DNA from: an endosymbiont of unidentified scaly snail isolate Monju
Lineage (GTDB): Bacteria; Pseudomonadota; Gammaproteobacteria; Chromatiales; Chromatiaceae
Reading direction: 5' to 3'
Assembly: GCF_000801295.1 (NCBI RefSeq)
Contig: NZ_AP012978.1
Coordinates: 1,240,001-1,304,000, forward strand
Length of the DNA stretch: 64,000 nt
This document shows, piece by piece, positions 54,136 to 64,000 of the stretch (the first letter of the stretch is position 1; each line of letters opens with the position of its first letter). A model generated the notes under the pieces. That model was not told the origin of the DNA, did not search any database, and saw only the letters and a list, made by a program, of their open reading frames with translations. The translations under genes were made by a program, and so were the position numbers.

Positions 54136-54978
54136 TCAATGGACCAGGGACCCGATCCGGTCCCAGGCGATGATGCCGGGTCGCTTCCAGTCGAGGCTGA
54201 ACCAGACCAGGAAGGCCTTGCCGACCAGGTTTTCCTCGGGCACGAAGCCCCAGCAGCGCCCATCGTTGGAGTCGTCGCGGTTGTCACCCATCATCAGGTA
54301 ATGCCCCTCGGGAACCACGATCTCGCGGTATCCCATGAAGGTACAGGAAGGATTGAAGTCCGGAGCCAGGGGATTGATGAGCACCGAGTGCTTCACGCCC
54401 TCGAGGTTCTCGATGGCCTCGACCGAGCCCAGGGCACGGGTACCCGAGCCCACCGGCTGGTAGGGCCCGATCGGCTCGATCGGCTGCGGCTTGCCATTGA
54501 TGTAGAGCGTCTTGTTGCGGTAGCGGATGTGATCACCTGGCAGGCCGACCAGGCGCTTTATGTAGTCGAACTTCGGATTCATCGGGTAGCGAAACACCAC
54601 CACGTCACCGCGTTGCGGTTTATTGATCTCCAGCAGCTTGGTCTTGGTCACCGGCATGCGCAGACCATAGGTGAACTTGTTGACCAGGATGAAATCACCC
54701 ACCAGCAGGGTAGGCATCATCGAGCCCGAGGGGATGCGAAACGGCTCGGCCACGAAGGCACGGAGCAGCAGCACGACCAGGAAGATGGGAAAGAAGGAAC
54801 GAGCGTACTCGGCATAACCGGGCAGCTCCTCGCGCTTCTGCGGGCCCTTGACCTCGCGGTGGATCAGCCAGACGATGCCGGTGATCGCCGCACCGGCCGC
54901 CAGGGCATGCTCGATGCCGAACTGAAAGATGATCCAGACCAGGGTGCCGAAGAAACCGGCGAGTATCAGGTAGTCCAC
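54136..54978 (-). CDS. lepB: Signal peptidase I
   Basis: Membrane serine protease that removes Sec/Tat signal peptides. 280 residues. Two N-terminal membrane segments, then RIPSGSMMPTLLVGDFILVN with the catalytic serine, RGDVVVFRYPMNPKFDYIKRLVGLPGDHI with the catalytic lysine, and GDNRDDSNDGRCWGFVPEENL. Located between lepA and DUF4845, the conserved position. Confidence 0.95.
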   Translation of the reverse strand: MDYLILAGFFGTLVWIIFQFGIEHALAAGAAITGIVWLIHREVKGPQKREELPGYAEYARSFFPIFLVVLLLRAFVAEPFRIPSGSMMPTLLVGDFILVNKFTYGLRMPVTKTKLLEINKPQRGDVVVFRYPMNPKFDYIKRLVGLPGDHIRYRNKTLYINGKPQPIEPIGPYQPVGSGTRALGSVEAIENLEGVKHSVLINPLAPDFNPSCTFMGYREIVVPEGHYLMMGDNRDDSNDGRCWGFVPEENLVGKAFLVWFSLDWKRPGIIAWDRIGSLVH

Positions 54979-55006
54979 GAAGTCGTCTCCCCAGGCGGCG
55001 TCCCGC

Positions 55007-56815
<1,809 letters not shown>

Positions 56816-56921
56816 GAAAGACTGCTGTCTGGCTGTTCGGTGGAGGCCTTCGGCCGGACAGAAAAAACGGAACCCCCGGACGGAAATTCCGCGCGCCTGG
56901 CGCAGGCCATCGAAGGGCCGA

Positions 56922-57179
56922 TTATAGCGGATTCGCCGGCGCGCCGAAACGCGCGGAAAGCCGCTCGATATCGGCGAAATATTCGCAGATCGTCTCGTCG
57001 TTCAGGCACAATACCGGCACCTTCAGACCATAACGTTCCCGCCACTGCGCGTCGCTGTCCACGTCGCGCCAGGACAGGCGCTCGGCCAGGTGTGGCCAGC
57101 CGCGAAACAGCAAGGCTGCCATCTCCTCGCAGAGATGGCAGCCTTCGCGGTAATAGAGGACGAGGCTGTCCTCAGTCAT
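56922..57179 (-). CDS. Glutaredoxin-like protein (DUF836 family)
   Basis: 85-residue thioredoxin-fold protein with the dithiol motif CHLC ([16 protein letters not shown]) near the N-terminus and [15 protein letters not shown] later. It probably handles thiol-disulfide exchange in the cytoplasm; partner unknown. The start overlaps the degP stop by 8 bp, and the same order (degP, DUF836, lepA) is known in related genomes. Confidence 0.88.
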   Translation of the reverse strand: MTEDSLVLYYREGCHLCEEMAALLFRGWPHLAERLSWRDVDSDAQWRERYGLKVPVLCLNDETICEYFADIERLSARFGAPANPL

Positions 57180-58602
57180 TCAGACGGATGGCGACGAACA
57201 ACGGCTGGCCGTCACGCAGGATCAGTGCCGCCACGGTGCCCTTCGCCTCTTTCACCAGCTTGCGCAGGTGCGCCGCACTCTCGACCTTCTTGCGGTCAAA
57301 CATGCGGATCACGTCACCGCGCATCAGGCCGGCCTCACGCGCCGGGCCTTCGTCTTCGACCTGGGTGATCAGGGCGCCGCCCACCGGCAGCTTGGCACGC
57401 TTGCGCGCCTCGGGCGTCAGGTCCACCACCACAGCGCCCAGACGGCCGATGCGATCGGGATCGACGCGCTGGCCGCCGCCGGCGCTGGCGTTCATGGCCT
57501 CTTCCGGCAGCTCGGCGATGCGCACCTTGACCGGCATGCGTTTCCCGTCACGGATGATGGTAAGGGTGGCATCCTTGTCCACCGAGCTGGCACCGACCAG
57601 CGGCGGCAGTTCGCCCGAACGCTTGATCGGCGCGCCATTGAACTCGACGATGATGTCACCCGGCTGCAGACCGGCCCTCTCGGCCGGGGTGCCCTGCATG
57701 ACCTGCGTGACCAGGGCGCCCTGCGGCTGCTTCAGCCCGAAGGATTCGGCCAGGTTGCGATCCACATCCTGGATGAGCACCCCCAGGTAGCCACGCGACA
57801 CGTGACCGGTCTTGCGCAGCTGCTCGGCCACGTTCATCGCCAGCTCGATGGGGATGGCGAAGGACAGCCCCATGAAACCGCCAGTGCGGCTGTAGATCTG
57901 CGAGTTGATGCCTACGACCTCGCCGTCCATGTTGATCAGCGGACCGCCCGAGTTGCCGGGATTGATGGCCACGTCGGTCTGAATGAACGGCACATAGTTC
58001 TCGCTCGGCAGGCTGCGCCCCTTGGCCGAGACGATACCGGCGGTCACGCTGTGGTCGAAGCCAAAGGGCGACCCGATGGCCAGCACCCATTCGCCCACCT
58101 CCAGCTCGCTCGACTTGCCGATCTTCACCGTAGGCAGGTTGTCAGCCTCGATCTTGATCAGCGCCACGTCACTGGCCTTGTCGCTGCCGATCACCTTGGC
58201 GTCGAACACCCGGCGATCGCTCAGGCGCACCTCCACCGTGTCAGCACCGTCGATCACGTGCCGGTTGGTCAGGATGTAGCCGTCTTCCGAGATGATGAAC
58301 CCCGAACCGAGGGACTGCATGTCCGGCTCCGGCATGGGCATGTTGGGAATGCCCTCGAAGAAACGGCGTAACAGGTCATTGAAGGGGCTGTCTTCCGGCA
58401 GGTCCGGGATCTTGAACTGATGCGGGAATCGCGGTTTGCCGGTCGTCTTGGCCTCGCGATGGGTGCTGATGTTGACCACCGCCGGGCTGTTCTCGCGCGT
58501 CAGATCGGTAAAGTCCGGCAGCTTGCCGGCGAACGCCTGGCCGAGCGCCATCCAGCCGACCAGCAACACCCCGATCGAAAGAATGCGAATCGTCTTCGAC
58601 AT
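57172..58602 (-). CDS. mucD: Periplasmic serine protease DegP/MucD (Do family)
   Basis: Sigma-E-controlled periplasmic protease-chaperone. 476 residues with a signal peptide (RILSIGVLLVGWMALGQAFA). Catalytic triad: His in ILTNRHVIDGADT, Asp in SDKASDVALIKIE, Ser in INPGNSGGPLINM. Two PDZ domains follow (GYLGVLIQDVDRNLAESFGL and ALITQVEDEGPAREAGLMRG). The start at 58602 has AGGAAAAGC upstream. Position after rseA-rseB-rseC equals mucD in Pseudomonas. Confidence 0.94.
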   Translation of the reverse strand: MSKTIRILSIGVLLVGWMALGQAFAGKLPDFTDLTRENSPAVVNISTHREAKTTGKPRFPHQFKIPDLPEDSPFNDLLRRFFEGIPNMPMPEPDMQSLGSGFIISEDGYILTNRHVIDGADTVEVRLSDRRVFDAKVIGSDKASDVALIKIEADNLPTVKIGKSSELEVGEWVLAIGSPFGFDHSVTAGIVSAKGRSLPSENYVPFIQTDVAINPGNSGGPLINMDGEVVGINSQIYSRTGGFMGLSFAIPIELAMNVAEQLRKTGHVSRGYLGVLIQDVDRNLAESFGLKQPQGALVTQVMQGTPAERAGLQPGDIIVEFNGAPIKRSGELPPLVGASSVDKDATLTIIRDGKRMPVKVRIAELPEEAMNASAGGGQRVDPDRIGRLGAVVVDLTPEARKRAKLPVGGALITQVEDEGPAREAGLMRGDVIRMFDRKKVESAAHLRKLVKEAKGTVAALILRDGQPLFVAIRLND

Positions 58603-58652
58603 GATGCTTTTCCTTGTTTGTTCGTTGATATCGTTGTGCGGCAGGGAGTGGA

Positions 58653-59159
58653 TCAGGCATGCAGACCAAGGTCCCTGATCGCCACGGTCTGCACACCGGG
58701 CTCGACCCGCAGGATACGCACCGAGTGTGCGAGGCGGGCAGTGGCGCAATGGCTGCGCCAGCGGACCCAGAAGATTGCCGCCGTCAAGCCGAATAGACCG
58801 CCGAAGATGGCCGCGAGTTCCGAGCCGCCCCCTGCCGTATCACCGGCACTCGACAGGTCCCCGAGAATGGCCCCACCCAGCAGCCCCAGCAACGGCACGG
58901 CATACAGCAGCAAGGTGTTGCGTTGCAGGTAATCCTCGTCGATCCCCAGCACCACCCGTTGGCCAGGCAGGGGACGACGGGCCAGGTGATCGATCGGCAG
59001 GCGCAGCGGTTGCCGTGCACGGGTGGGAAAGAGTTTCGCCAGCAGGCCAGTCCCGCAGGTGCTGTTCGCCTGGCAGCTCCCGCAGGCCGACTGGCCCTCG
59101 GTGTGCAAGAGAGCGATATCTCCCTCGATGGCGACCACACGGGCGTGCTGCTCGATCAT
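58653..59159 (-). CDS. rseC: RseC/MucC family membrane protein
   Basis: 168 residues. Cysteine cluster at the N-terminus (SACGSCQANSTCGTGLL), two membrane helices (LLLYAVPLLGLLGGAILGDL and LAAIFGGLFGLTAAIFWV) and a cytoplasmic tail. RseC modulates sigma-E signalling and works with the Rsx system that reduces SoxR. It overlaps the rseB stop by ATGA and precedes mucD. Confidence 0.9.
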   Translation of the reverse strand: MIEQHARVVAIEGDIALLHTEGQSACGSCQANSTCGTGLLAKLFPTRARQPLRLPIDHLARRPLPGQRVVLGIDEDYLQRNTLLLYAVPLLGLLGGAILGDLSSAGDTAGGGSELAAIFGGLFGLTAAIFWVRWRSHCATARLAHSVRILRVEPGVQTVAIRDLGLHA

Positions 59160-60094
59160 CTCGGTTCCGGCGTGTTCGCAATCTGACGCAAGGTAGCGCG
59201 TGGCACCTCGCCAACGGCCACCAGCTGGTAGCCATCCCGGACCATGCCAAAGGCCTCGGTGGCGCCGATGCGCGAGAAGCCGTTGAGCACCGGCTCCTTG
59301 TCGTGACTGGGTTCAATATAGAGCGATACCGAGGCCAGGCCATCGGTGAAGACATAGTGCTGCGCGCCCTCGCCCACGCTGCCCTGGGTGATCAGGCGGA
59401 AACCAGCCGGCAGGCCACGGAACTGCCAGTCGACCAGCGGCGCGGCCTCGGCAGCCTCTCCAGCCCTGGGCGGCATGCGGGTCAACTCCAGGGCCGAGAT
59501 GCCCATCTCGATGGGGGTGACGTGACGGCCGGTCTTGAGATCGACAAACAGGGTCTGCGAACGCACGCAGCCATCGCGTTCGAGCATCACCGAGCGCAAC
59601 GGCAGTGCCGTGGCCTCATCGAGGTCGATGCGATAACCGAAACGCAGATGGTCGCGCGGGCGAATCTCGAGACGCCGTGCCTGCCGTCCGGCAGCGCGCA
59701 CCGGGCCGAGCAAGACGAATTCGTAGAATTTGCGCAGGTGTGCAAAGTCGGGCGCATTGCGGTCCAGGATGCCGGCACGGTTGCCGACCACACTGATGTG
59801 CCGACTGCGCGGTTCCAGGCAGGCAACGCCCTGCTGTCCACGGATCACCTGCTTGGGCTCGCCGTCCAGCGCCACCAGGCGCTCCAGCTCGTGGCCGTCA
59901 CGCACGCGGTGGACCACGTACATGCCATCGAGTTGTTCACCGACCTGGTAGACGAAACGTCCCTCGTAATCGGTACCGTGCACTGCCTGGCGCATGCGTG
60001 CGAACCAGTCAGCGGCATCGTCGGCTTCCCCGGCCACCGAGAGCGGCGGCAATGCCAACGCCAACAACAGGACCGGCAGCAGCAGGGAACGCAT
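59156..60094 (-). CDS. rseB: Sigma-E periplasmic regulator RseB/MucB
   Basis: Periplasmic protein that protects RseA from proteolysis and senses envelope damage. 312 residues starting with a signal peptide (MRSLLLPVLLLALALPPLSVAG) then DAADWFARMRQAVHGTDYEG and VYQVGEQLDGMYVVHRV of the MucB_RseB fold. The ATG at 60094 lies inside one arm of a repeat found also near comEC; no good Shine-Dalgarno sequence precedes it. An open frame upstream to 60223 runs through the repeat and is unlikely to be translated. Confidence 0.9.
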   Translation of the reverse strand: MRSLLLPVLLLALALPPLSVAGEADDAADWFARMRQAVHGTDYEGRFVYQVGEQLDGMYVVHRVRDGHELERLVALDGEPKQVIRGQQGVACLEPRSRHISVVGNRAGILDRNAPDFAHLRKFYEFVLLGPVRAAGRQARRLEIRPRDHLRFGYRIDLDEATALPLRSVMLERDGCVRSQTLFVDLKTGRHVTPIEMGISALELTRMPPRAGEAAEAAPLVDWQFRGLPAGFRLITQGSVGEGAQHYVFTDGLASVSLYIEPSHDKEPVLNGFSRIGATEAFGMVRDGYQLVAVGEVPRATLRQIANTPEPR

Positions 60095-60208
60095 ACCGAG
60101 ACAACCACAAGCCCTTGCCAAGGGCCTGCCATTGCCTGCGGGCCGCGCCTTGATCCGGAACAGGCAGAGCGCTCTGAGCGTTGCTTTACCTATGGTTGTC
60201 TCAGTAAG
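60092..60208. repeat. MITE-like repeat between rseA and rseB
   Basis: The arm 60170-60208 agrees at 35 of 39 positions with the reverse complement of the comEC-upstream arm (CGCTCTGAGCGTTGCTTTAC is identical). The opposite end, CATACCGAGACAACCACAAG (60092-60111), is an inverted copy of the same terminus. The element fills the rseA-rseB gap and its edge supplies the rseB start codon (CAT on the plus strand). It also contains the small palindrome CCCTTGCCAAGGG. Confidence 0.72.
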
Positions 60209-60209
60209 T

Positions 60210-60881
60210 TCAGGGACGATCATGCTGATTGCTGACGAAACTCAGGTGCGCACTGGGCTGCTGGGCCGCGATCTGGCCGGCCACCTCGTTGTGCTGCAAC
60301 AGGTAGCGCACCAGTTTCTCGCGCATTGCCGGCTTGAGCGTCTTCCAGTGTCCCGCCATCACCGGCTGGGTGGCGGCGCGCTCTGCGGCCAGGGGCCGAC
60401 GATACACCGGCAGGGTCTGCAGGGATACGGTGCGGAAACCGTCGGCCGGCACGCTCAGGTGCGGCGCGAAGGCAAAGGTCTGGGTCTCGGGCAGGAGGGG
60501 CGCCGACTCCTGTATGCCGATCATCTGTGGCGCCACCGCGACCGCCAGCACCGCCACACCGGCCGCCAGGGCCGCACCCAGGGCCAGCCGCGGCACACGC
60601 AAGGCATCACGCCATTGACGGGGTGCCAGGATGGCGGGCTCATCATTCAGGGCCTGGCTCACGCGCTCGGCGATGCCGCTGGCATCGACCCGCGAATAAC
60701 CGTCGCCGGCAATGTGCGCCGCGACCTGGGCATAGCGTTCGTAACGCTGGCGCGCGCCGCGATCGCCAGCCAGTTCCGCGGCCATGCGTTCCATCTCGCG
60801 CGCCGACAACTCGCCGTCGAGAAAGGCGGAAAGCCGTTCTCCGTAACGCTCGTCTCCAGCCAGATCCCGTTTCGTGTTCAT
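60210..60881 (-). CDS. rseA: Anti-sigma-E factor RseA/MucA
   Basis: Inner-membrane anti-sigma factor: the cytoplasmic N-domain (RYGERLSAFLDGELSAREME) binds sigma-E, a single membrane helix follows (LGAALAAGVAVLAVAVAPQM), and the periplasmic C-domain binds RseB. 223 residues from the ATG at 60881, which lies 2 bp beyond the rpoE stop; a GTG at 60890 is the alternative. Regulated proteolysis of this protein releases sigma-E (known mechanism). Confidence 0.9.
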   Translation of the reverse strand: MNTKRDLAGDERYGERLSAFLDGELSAREMERMAAELAGDRGARQRYERYAQVAAHIAGDGYSRVDASGIAERVSQALNDEPAILAPRQWRDALRVPRLALGAALAAGVAVLAVAVAPQMIGIQESAPLLPETQTFAFAPHLSVPADGFRTVSLQTLPVYRRPLAAERAATQPVMAGHWKTLKPAMREKLVRYLLQHNEVAGQIAAQQPSAHLSFVSNQHDRP

Positions 60882-60882
60882 G

Positions 60883-61464
60883 TCATGCACCCAACAGAGG
60901 TTTGATCTTCTTGTCTATCGCCTCACGCGCGCGGAAGATCCGCGAACGCACTGTACCGATGGGGCAGTCCATTGCCTGGGCGATCTCTTCATAGCTCAGA
61001 CCCTCGAGCTCGCGCAAGGTGATCGCCATTCGCAGTTCCTCGGGCAGATCGTCCACCGCCTGCTTGATGGCGCGGGCGATCTCGTCCTGCAAGGCCAGTC
61101 GCTCGGGGGTGTCAAACTCCTTGAGCCGCCCCCCTATATCGGTCTGTTCCGCCGTCTGCGCCTCGATGTCGTCCTGTGGTGGCCGACGTGCCTGCGCCGC
61201 CAGGTGGTTCTTGGCGGTATTGATCGCCACCCGATACAGCCAGGTATAGAAGGCGCTGTCACCACGAAACTTCGGCAAGGCCCGGTAGGCCTTGATGAAG
61301 GCCTCCTGGGTCACGTCCAGCACCTCGGACGGGTCCCGGATGTAGCGACTGATCAGGTTGGCCACCTTCTGCTGGTACTTCAGGACGAGCAGGTCGAAAG
61401 CCTTCTTGTCACCCTTCTGCACCCGCTCGACCAGGACCTGGTCGGCATCCCTGTCGGAAGTCAT
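60883..61464 (-). CDS. rpoE: RNA polymerase sigma factor RpoE/AlgU
   Basis: ECF sigma factor for envelope stress, 193 residues. Region 2 (FDLLVLKYQQKVANLISRYI, FIKAYRALPKFRGDSAFYTW) and region 4 (LPEELRMAITLRELEGLSYE, EIAQAMDCPIGTVRSRIFRA) are complete, and the N-terminus VLVERVQKGDKKAFDLLV matches AlgU/RpoE. It heads the operon rpoE-rseA-rseB-rseC-mucD and is divergent from nadB, the usual arrangement. Confidence 0.96.
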   Translation of the reverse strand: MTSDRDADQVLVERVQKGDKKAFDLLVLKYQQKVANLISRYIRDPSEVLDVTQEAFIKAYRALPKFRGDSAFYTWLYRVAINTAKNHLAAQARRPPQDDIEAQTAEQTDIGGRLKEFDTPERLALQDEIARAIKQAVDDLPEELRMAITLRELEGLSYEEIAQAMDCPIGTVRSRIFRAREAIDKKIKPLLGA

Positions 61465-61504
61465 CGCGGACGCTCCCCGGCCGCCGGCACTACCCTTCTT
61501 GCCC

Positions 61505-61532
61505 TATGGACAGACGACGGACGCACAAGTTC
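61505..61532 (-). promoter_or_regulatory. Possible sigma-E type promoter upstream of rpoE
   Basis: On the minus strand a GAACTT box (61532-61527) is followed after 16 bp by TCCATA (61510-61505), about 40 bp before the rpoE ATG. This resembles the -35 GAACTT and the TCxxA -10 of sigma-E promoters and would allow autoregulation; the -10 is imperfect. A second GAACTT box lies about 30 bp further upstream. Confidence 0.35.
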
Positions 61533-61699
61533 AGGCCGGCGGGCAACCAGGCGCGAAAAGTTCCAGTTCGATGTTCCGATCCTGCACATGGGCGCATGAT
61601 ACTGTTTCCCCAGCCCGGGGGGCGAACCGGCTGGCGGATGCACACTGTCCTCCCGCCCGATAAACTCCCCTTCAGACCGAATTTACCGGGACCAACCGC

Positions 61700-63322
61700 A
61701 TGACCGACACCCTACCGACCACGGACGTCCTGATCATCGGCAGCGGCGCCGCCGGCCTCAGCCTGGCGCTGCGCCTGCCCGAGCAGGTGCGCTGTACCGT
61801 GGTCTCCAAGCGCGAACTCGTCGAAGGCAATACCCTGTACGCCCAGGGCGGCATCTCGGCGGTGCTGGACTCATCCGACTCCCTGGAATCGCATGTGCGC
61901 GACACCCTCAAGGCCGGTGGCGGCCTGTGCCAGGAAGACGTGGTGCGTACCGTGGTCAAACGTGGCCCGGCGGCCATCCGCTGGCTGGCCGAGCAAGGGG
62001 TAGCCTTCACCCAGGAACCACCAACCGGCGATTCCGAGTTCCATCTCACCCGCGAGGGCGGTCATAGCCACCGCCGCGTGGTACACGCCGCCGACGCCAC
62101 CGGCCGCGCGGTGGAGACCACGCTGGTCGAACAGGTGCGGCAACGGTCCAACGTGACGATCCTCGAGCATCACATCGCGGTCGACGTCACCCGGGTGCGC
62201 GAGCGCGGCCGCGAGCCCCGCTGCACGGGTGCCTATCTGCTCGACCTGCAACGTGACCGGGTGGTGGCCGCGCCGGCGCGCACCGTGGTACTGGCCACCG
62301 GCGGGGCAGCCAAGGTCTATCTCTATACCAGCAATCCCGATGTGGCGACTGGCGACGGCATCGCCATGGCCTGGCGCGCCGGCTGCCGTATAGTCAACAT
62401 GGAATTCATCCAGTTCCACCCGACCTGTCTCTACCACCCGCAGGCCAAGTCCTTTCTCATCAGCGAGGCCGTGCGCGGTGAAGGTGGCCGCCTGCTGTTG
62501 CCCGACGGCACGCGCTTCATGCCGCGCTTCGACGAGCGCGCCGAGCTGGCTCCACGCGACATCGTGGCGCGCGCCATCGACCACGAAATGAAACGCCTGG
62601 GCACCGACTGCGTCTATCTCGACATCAGTCACAAGCCGGCGGCCTTCGTCGAGGAACATTTCCCCACCATCCATGCCCGCTGCCTGGAACTGGGTTTCGA
62701 CATGCGCAAGGAACCGCTACCGGTGGTCCCCGCGGCACACTACACCTGCGGCGGGGTGCGCGTGGACACCCATGGCGAGACCGACATCCCCGGCCTGTTC
62801 GCCATCGGCGAGACCGCCTATACCGGCCTGCACGGGGCCAACCGCATGGCCAGCAACTCCTTGCTCGAGTGCCTGGTGTATGGCGAACTGGCGCTCGAAC
62901 GCATCCTGCAACGCCTGGACGAGGCCGACGATGCACCTCGGGTGCCCGCCTGGGACGAAAGCCGGGTCACCGATTCCGACGAGGAGGTGGTGGTGTCGCA
63001 CAACTGGGAGGAACTGCGCCGCTTCATGTGGGACTACGTCGGCATCGTGCGCAGCAACAAGCGCCTGGCCCGTGCGCGGCGACGGGTGGACCTGCTGCGC
63101 CACGAGATCGACGAGTATTACGGCAACTTCCGGGTCTCCAACGACCTGCTGGAGCTGCGTAACCTGGTCGAGGTCGCCGATCTGATCGTGCAGTCGGCGC
63201 TGCGCCGCCGCGAGAGCCGCGGTCTGCACTACAACATCGACTTCCCCGAGACCGATCCCAACCAGGCACACCCCACGGTGCTGATACCGGACAACTATGT
63301 TCCCCGAAGCTCGGTAGACTGA
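61700..63322 (+). CDS. nadB: L-aspartate oxidase
   Basis: FAD enzyme that oxidises aspartate to iminoaspartate, first step of NAD synthesis. 540 residues. N-terminal FAD site [20 protein letters not shown], catalytic region [14 protein letters not shown] and [20 protein letters not shown], and [22 protein letters not shown]. It is divergent from rpoE and convergent with ygfX, overlapping its end by 28 bp. Full length. Confidence 0.96.
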   Translation: MTDTLPTTDVLIIGSGAAGLSLALRLPEQVRCTVVSKRELVEGNTLYAQGGISAVLDSSDSLESHVRDTLKAGGGLCQEDVVRTVVKRGPAAIRWLAEQGVAFTQEPPTGDSEFHLTREGGHSHRRVVHAADATGRAVETTLVEQVRQRSNVTILEHHIAVDVTRVRERGREPRCTGAYLLDLQRDRVVAAPARTVVLATGGAAKVYLYTSNPDVATGDGIAMAWRAGCRIVNMEFIQFHPTCLYHPQAKSFLISEAVRGEGGRLLLPDGTRFMPRFDERAELAPRDIVARAIDHEMKRLGTDCVYLDISHKPAAFVEEHFPTIHARCLELGFDMRKEPLPVVPAAHYTCGGVRVDTHGETDIPGLFAIGETAYTGLHGANRMASNSLLECLVYGELALERILQRLDEADDAPRVPAWDESRVTDSDEEVVVSHNWEELRRFMWDYVGIVRSNKRLARARRRVDLLRHEIDEYYGNFRVSNDLLELRNLVEVADLIVQSALRRRESRGLHYNIDFPETDPNQAHPTVLIPDNYVPRSSVD

Positions 63323-63741
63323 GTCTCGCCGGATTCCACCGGCAACCCCGCGAGCAACAGCCGGCGCAGGGCACGATGATCTTCGGGATCGGTACTGTCG
63401 GCCGGCACGACCAGCCGCACCGGGCCAACCGGCGTCATCAACTCGCCACTGGCCAGCCATGCCGACACCCAGCCGCGACGCAGGCCGGTGATCGGGACGG
63501 GCTCTCCGCTGCCCCGGTGCAGGCGCCAGCCTTCCTTCACCTGCCAGAGTTGCACTTCGGGACCGCCCAGGCCCGGCGTGTTGCGCCACCACCAGAACAG
63601 CGCCAGACTCCAGGCCAGGCCAATGAACAGGCGTGCCTCGATACGGGTGCTGGCCAACAGGGCGGGCACCAGGGCAGCGACAACGAACACCACGCGGCGC
63701 CCCTGCCGCGACGGCCCGATATGAATCTGAAGGGTCTGCAT
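63295..63741 (-). CDS. YgfX/CptA-like membrane protein
   Basis: 148 residues with two adjacent membrane helices ([18 protein letters not shown] and [15 protein letters not shown]), then a small cytoplasmic domain ([20 protein letters not shown]). This architecture and the place next to nadB and rpoE match YgfX, proposed as membrane partner or toxin of the succinate dehydrogenase assembly factor SdhE; SdhE itself is not in the window. I chose ATG 63741 as start because upstream residues look non-coding. It overlaps nadB by 28 bp. Confidence 0.75.
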   Translation of the reverse strand: MQTLQIHIGPSRQGRRVVFVVAALVPALLASTRIEARLFIGLAWSLALFWWWRNTPGLGGPEVQLWQVKEGWRLHRGSGEPVPITGLRRGWVSAWLASGELMTPVGPVRLVVPADSTDPEDHRALRRLLLAGLPVESGETQSTELRGT

Positions 63742-63784
63742 GTCACGCCTCCGTGCGTATCTGCAATGGCATGCCTCGTGATGA

Positions 63785-64000
63785 TCAGCCTCGCAGGAAC
63801 AGCCGATCGAAATTGGCACTGCTCAGGCGCGCCACCTCGGCCGTATCCAGACCGCGCAACCCGGCAATGGTCTCGGCCACCTGCGCCACGTAGCGGGGTT
63901 CGTTGGGCTTGCCGCGATATGGCACCGGCGTCAGGTAGGGCGAGTCGGTCTCGATCAATAGGCGATCGAGCGGCACCCGTCGAGCCACCTCGCGCAGTGC
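63785..64000 (-). CDS. TatD-family hydrolase, C-terminal part (5' end outside window)
   Basis: Last about 70 residues of a metal-dependent DNase/hydrolase of the TatD/YcfH family: PLDRLLIETDSPYLTPVPYR (metal-binding Asp) GKPNEPRYVAQVAETIAGLR, and ending SSANFDRLFLRG. The gene enters from the right edge. It stands 43 bp upstream of ygfX in the same direction. Confidence 0.9.
   Translation of the reverse strand, partial: ALREVARRVPLDRLLIETDSPYLTPVPYRGKPNEPRYVAQVAETIAGLRGLDTAEVARLSSANFDRLFLRG

Overview
The window is GC-rich chromosomal DNA from a gammaproteobacterium. The gene order rpoE-rseA-rseB-rseC-degP-(grx)-lepA-lepB-DUF4845-rnc-era-recO-pdxJ-cysM-rlmD, the rne/rluC/HAD/sppA block, and the nadB/ygfX pair next to rpoE all follow the layout known from Pseudomonas and the purple-sulfur/sulfur-oxidiser side of the class (Chromatiales-like). 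The species cannot be named from the sequence. No rRNA, tRNA or CRISPR array was seen.

Layout. 1-4 kb: end of gltX, glnS, and a UDP-sugar dehydrogenase. 4.3-8.3 kb: a FimT-type pseudopilin, aspartate aminotransferase and uvrB. 8.3-11.7 kb: an AMP ligase, an acyl carrier protein and a PLP decarboxylase of the exosortase-A-associated families, on mixed strands, with REP-like and MITE-like repeats. 12-18.3 kb: comEC (3' frameshift) and the envelope operon exbB-exbD-lpxK-trm112-kdsB, then a low-molecular-weight tyrosine phosphatase. 18.5-25.2 kb: rne, its long leader, rluC, a HAD phosphatase, sppA and a haloacid-dehalogenase-like gene. 25.2-28.6 kb: a TRAP transporter. 29-32.4 kb: a periplasmic copper chaperone with a DUF2946 gene, a thioesterase and an acyl-CoA synthetase.

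32.5-47.4 kb is the unusual part. It holds a very good dif site (35637-35664), the XerCD site for chromosome dimer resolution, which marks the replication terminus. Around it lies a run of damaged genes: a fadJ-like gene missing its 5' end and frameshifted, a GGDEF-EAL gene missing its 5' end, a Mrr-type nuclease with two frameshifts, a Sel1/SH3 gene and hpt each disrupted by a short tandem duplication, an Opp-type ABC transporter with truncated or frameshifted subunits, and a frameshifted CYTH gene. Intact nagZ, a methylthioinosine phosphorylase, an L,D-transpeptidase and a FliL-like gene lie among them. The block ends in what looks like a decayed chromosomal integron: two AT-rich cassettes (a SET-domain protein and a small membrane protein), two attC sites, an attI-like region with a tandem 25-bp repeat, an IS3-family element (3-bp target duplication, dead orfB), and a short fragment resembling the start of an integron integrase on the opposite strand.

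47.7-61.5 kb (minus strand) is the conserved block running from rpoE (sigma-E, its anti-sigma pair, RseC, DegP) through translation and secretion factors, RNase III, Era, RecO, PdxJ and CysM to RlmD, including a PolB-type exonuclease homologue that has lost its catalytic acids. 61.7-64 kb: nadB, ygfX and the end of a tatD gene.

Most of the window is ordinary housekeeping DNA. The points of interest are the dif site with clustered gene decay and the integron remnant. Because the damage is so local, a poor-quality assembly there must be excluded before reading it as biology.
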